A stretch of DNA of 64,000 bases from Lineus longissimus (lineage: Eukaryota; Nemertea; Pilidiophora; Heteronemertea; Lineidae): positions 19,599,501 through 19,663,500 of the forward strand of contig NC_088310.1 in assembly GCF_910592395.1 (NCBI RefSeq), given 5' to 3'. Shown here in pieces: positions 62,269 to 64,000 of this stretch. The notes under the pieces are model-generated. The model ran no database searches and had not been told where the DNA came from. It saw nothing but the letters and a program-made list of their open reading frames with translations. Within the stretch, counting starts at the first letter, position 1. The number at the start of each line of letters is the position of its first letter. The translations under genes were made by a program, and so were the position numbers.

Positions 62269-64000
62269 CTGAAACGAGAAAATGTTGGATGCGCTTAGAC
62301 TTAATTGCCTTAAACAATGAGTTGAGGGCATGCTGATATATATTTTCTTATATTGTCATGACAAAAAGTTGACACTTGTCATCTTACCACAATAACCCTG
62401 TCCAACTTCAAGGCAGTTCATCTTACATCAATTTGTCCAGTTGGGATGTGTTTGAAGATTCTAAAGAGAAAACTAATAGCTCAGACCATTTTATCTGTTG
62501 TATCCAATTCACTGTAAATAGCAAATACATTTGGTGAACCGGAAAACCTCGTTACCAATCGAATCCTACATACTCAAATTTCCTAATCATCAATAATTTT
62601 TTCAATCAATTTGACCGATTTTGTCTGCAGCCTCCTGAGTAATTAATCAAGATCCATTAACACAAACATAACTAAATGCAAGTGCGTCATCCACCTAATT
62701 GTTATTGACGTACCAGTTTATTATGCAGTTATTATTTATGCAGTTACATGTAATTAATTAAAAAGATCCATTTGCCTGACAGTGAATTACTTTTGTTCTT
62801 ATTTGTTGCAACCAAGAACTGGTGAAATGTGAGAAAAAAGATCGAAAACAGATATCCCATTCACTTGGCAATGTTGTTTGTAACATGATTAAGTTGGGGA
62901 GTAATTAGCTCTGTGTGGATCAAAAAATAAATCTTATCATTGATTCTTGAACAAAAGTCAATAAGAAAGTTGGTTAAATCCAAGGAAATGAAACTTGTTA
63001 GTGGACAGAACTAAGGAGACGTATACATATATCACGTTCTGATGTCTCTACTCTGCCACTTTAAGGTGTGGTTTTTGTTTTCGCAGCTGGAAGATAGAGA
63101 ATAGACATCAAAACGTAATCTATATATTAGTCTACTCAATTGTGTTTAACAAGTTCGAAGAAAAGGTCACTCATTTTCTCCCAGGTACAACTATTAAGCC
63201 AAGGACCAGATCCAGTCCTTCGTTTGGGCGTTTTCGTAATAGTATTATGTTGTCTAATGGCTTGTTCTGGGGCATCTGAAACACAGGGAAGCAGCACAAC
63301 AGACACCAAGCAATATCCTACAAAGTCTCTGATTTGCAGACTGAGTATGATAGTCAGATCTCAGGGGATCCGTGGTAGTCCATTCAGAGCCTGACGATTT
63401 TGATGTCTCTCAAACAAACCCACCGCAGAGAGACCACCTGATGAAACCTCGACAATGATTTGCAATCGATATATGGACAGAATATTATTATGTTGACGTT
63501 GGGCTCATACCCATCATCAATTGAACGTACATTATATTTAGTTACGCTTTTTGTTTTCGCTCATCTCTTTTAGAGATCCCCCACGTTCACTGCTCGGGAC
63601 CCTTGTTATAAGGCAGTCTTGGGGTAAGACTATATGTCTGCTGATACTTGGGATAATCATAGGGCTGGAGGTTGTCACGTCACACCAATGCGTCATTTTC
63701 CAATTGAATGGTCATGACAGCAGCTCGTATTATCTTGGATATGGTTATCCACCCAGTTGATTAAATATTTACACCAGATAAAACGTATGAAATTGACAAA
63801 CACAGAATCATTGAGTTAATATTACGAACAATGCCAGGCTCTCTCCACTAATGTTATTAATGGACAGGAGTTTAGGTTTCACTGACTGAACATAGAACCT
63901 GGTACAGTAAACGAGTCATTGCCGCAACTTATTTGTTATCTTCGGATGCTGTCGGAATATGTGGCTGTCATTGTGTGATAGAATCTCTGGATTTGTTGGA
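62269..64000 (-). other. Probable globin intron or upstream region
   Basis: AT-rich, with no minus-strand exon resembling globin helices B-F. On plus, two short open segments follow acceptor-like sites (from 63185 and 63574), each with a hydrophobic stretch. They are not strong enough to annotate as genes. Confidence 0.35.

Overview
The window is nuclear DNA from an animal. It carries intron-rich protein genes, tRNA-derived SINEs, MITE-like inverted repeats and many degenerate minisatellites. Gene content (SOS, BABAM2, GCC1, ZFYVE21, a group III secretory phospholipase A2, a globin and a multi-kelch membrane protein), together with the intron and repeat style, suggests a bilaterian invertebrate. 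A lophotrochozoan or invertebrate deuterostome is my guess; the species cannot be fixed from sequence alone. I rebuilt gene models by hand from splice sites, codon phase and homology recalled from family knowledge.

Layout, left to right. 0-5.6 kb: a possible partial exon of an unknown gene (minus), a 51-bp minisatellite, a SINE and a MITE. 5.6-14.2 kb (minus): GCC1/GCC88, a trans-Golgi GRIP golgin of 8 exons. Its sixth intron holds a 475-codon open frame that is either a nested gene or a giant cassette exon. 14.95-19.07 kb (plus): BABAM2/BRE, 9 exons, head-to-head with GCC1. 19.8-22.4 kb (minus): a three-exon bee-venom-type (group III) phospholipase A2, with most of a minisatellite in its first intron. 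23.9-39.5 kb (plus): a complete Son of sevenless gene of 20 exons. It has an isolated first exon and an AT-AC, U12-type intron inside the REM-domain coding region, and a candidate 3' UTR of up to 5.4 kb. 46.1-48.0 kb (minus): a two-exon, single-pass kelch-repeat membrane protein. 48.5-51.4 kb (plus): ZFYVE21, head-to-head with the kelch gene, with a candidate 9-nt microexon. 54.8-55.8 kb: degenerate satellite. 57.2-58.6 kb (plus): a small type II membrane mucin. 62.1-62.3 kb (minus): the last exon of a globin, whose upstream exons lie outside the window or were not found.

The genes do not form one pathway. They span Golgi tethering, DNA-damage deubiquitination, secreted lipid hydrolysis, Ras activation, cell-surface proteins, endosome and focal-adhesion signalling, and oxygen binding. 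The most interesting items are the GCC1 intronic open frame, the minor-spliceosome intron in SOS, the ZFYVE21 microexon, the doubtful C-terminus of the phospholipase, and several hairpin-forming inverted repeats inside introns and a 3' UTR.
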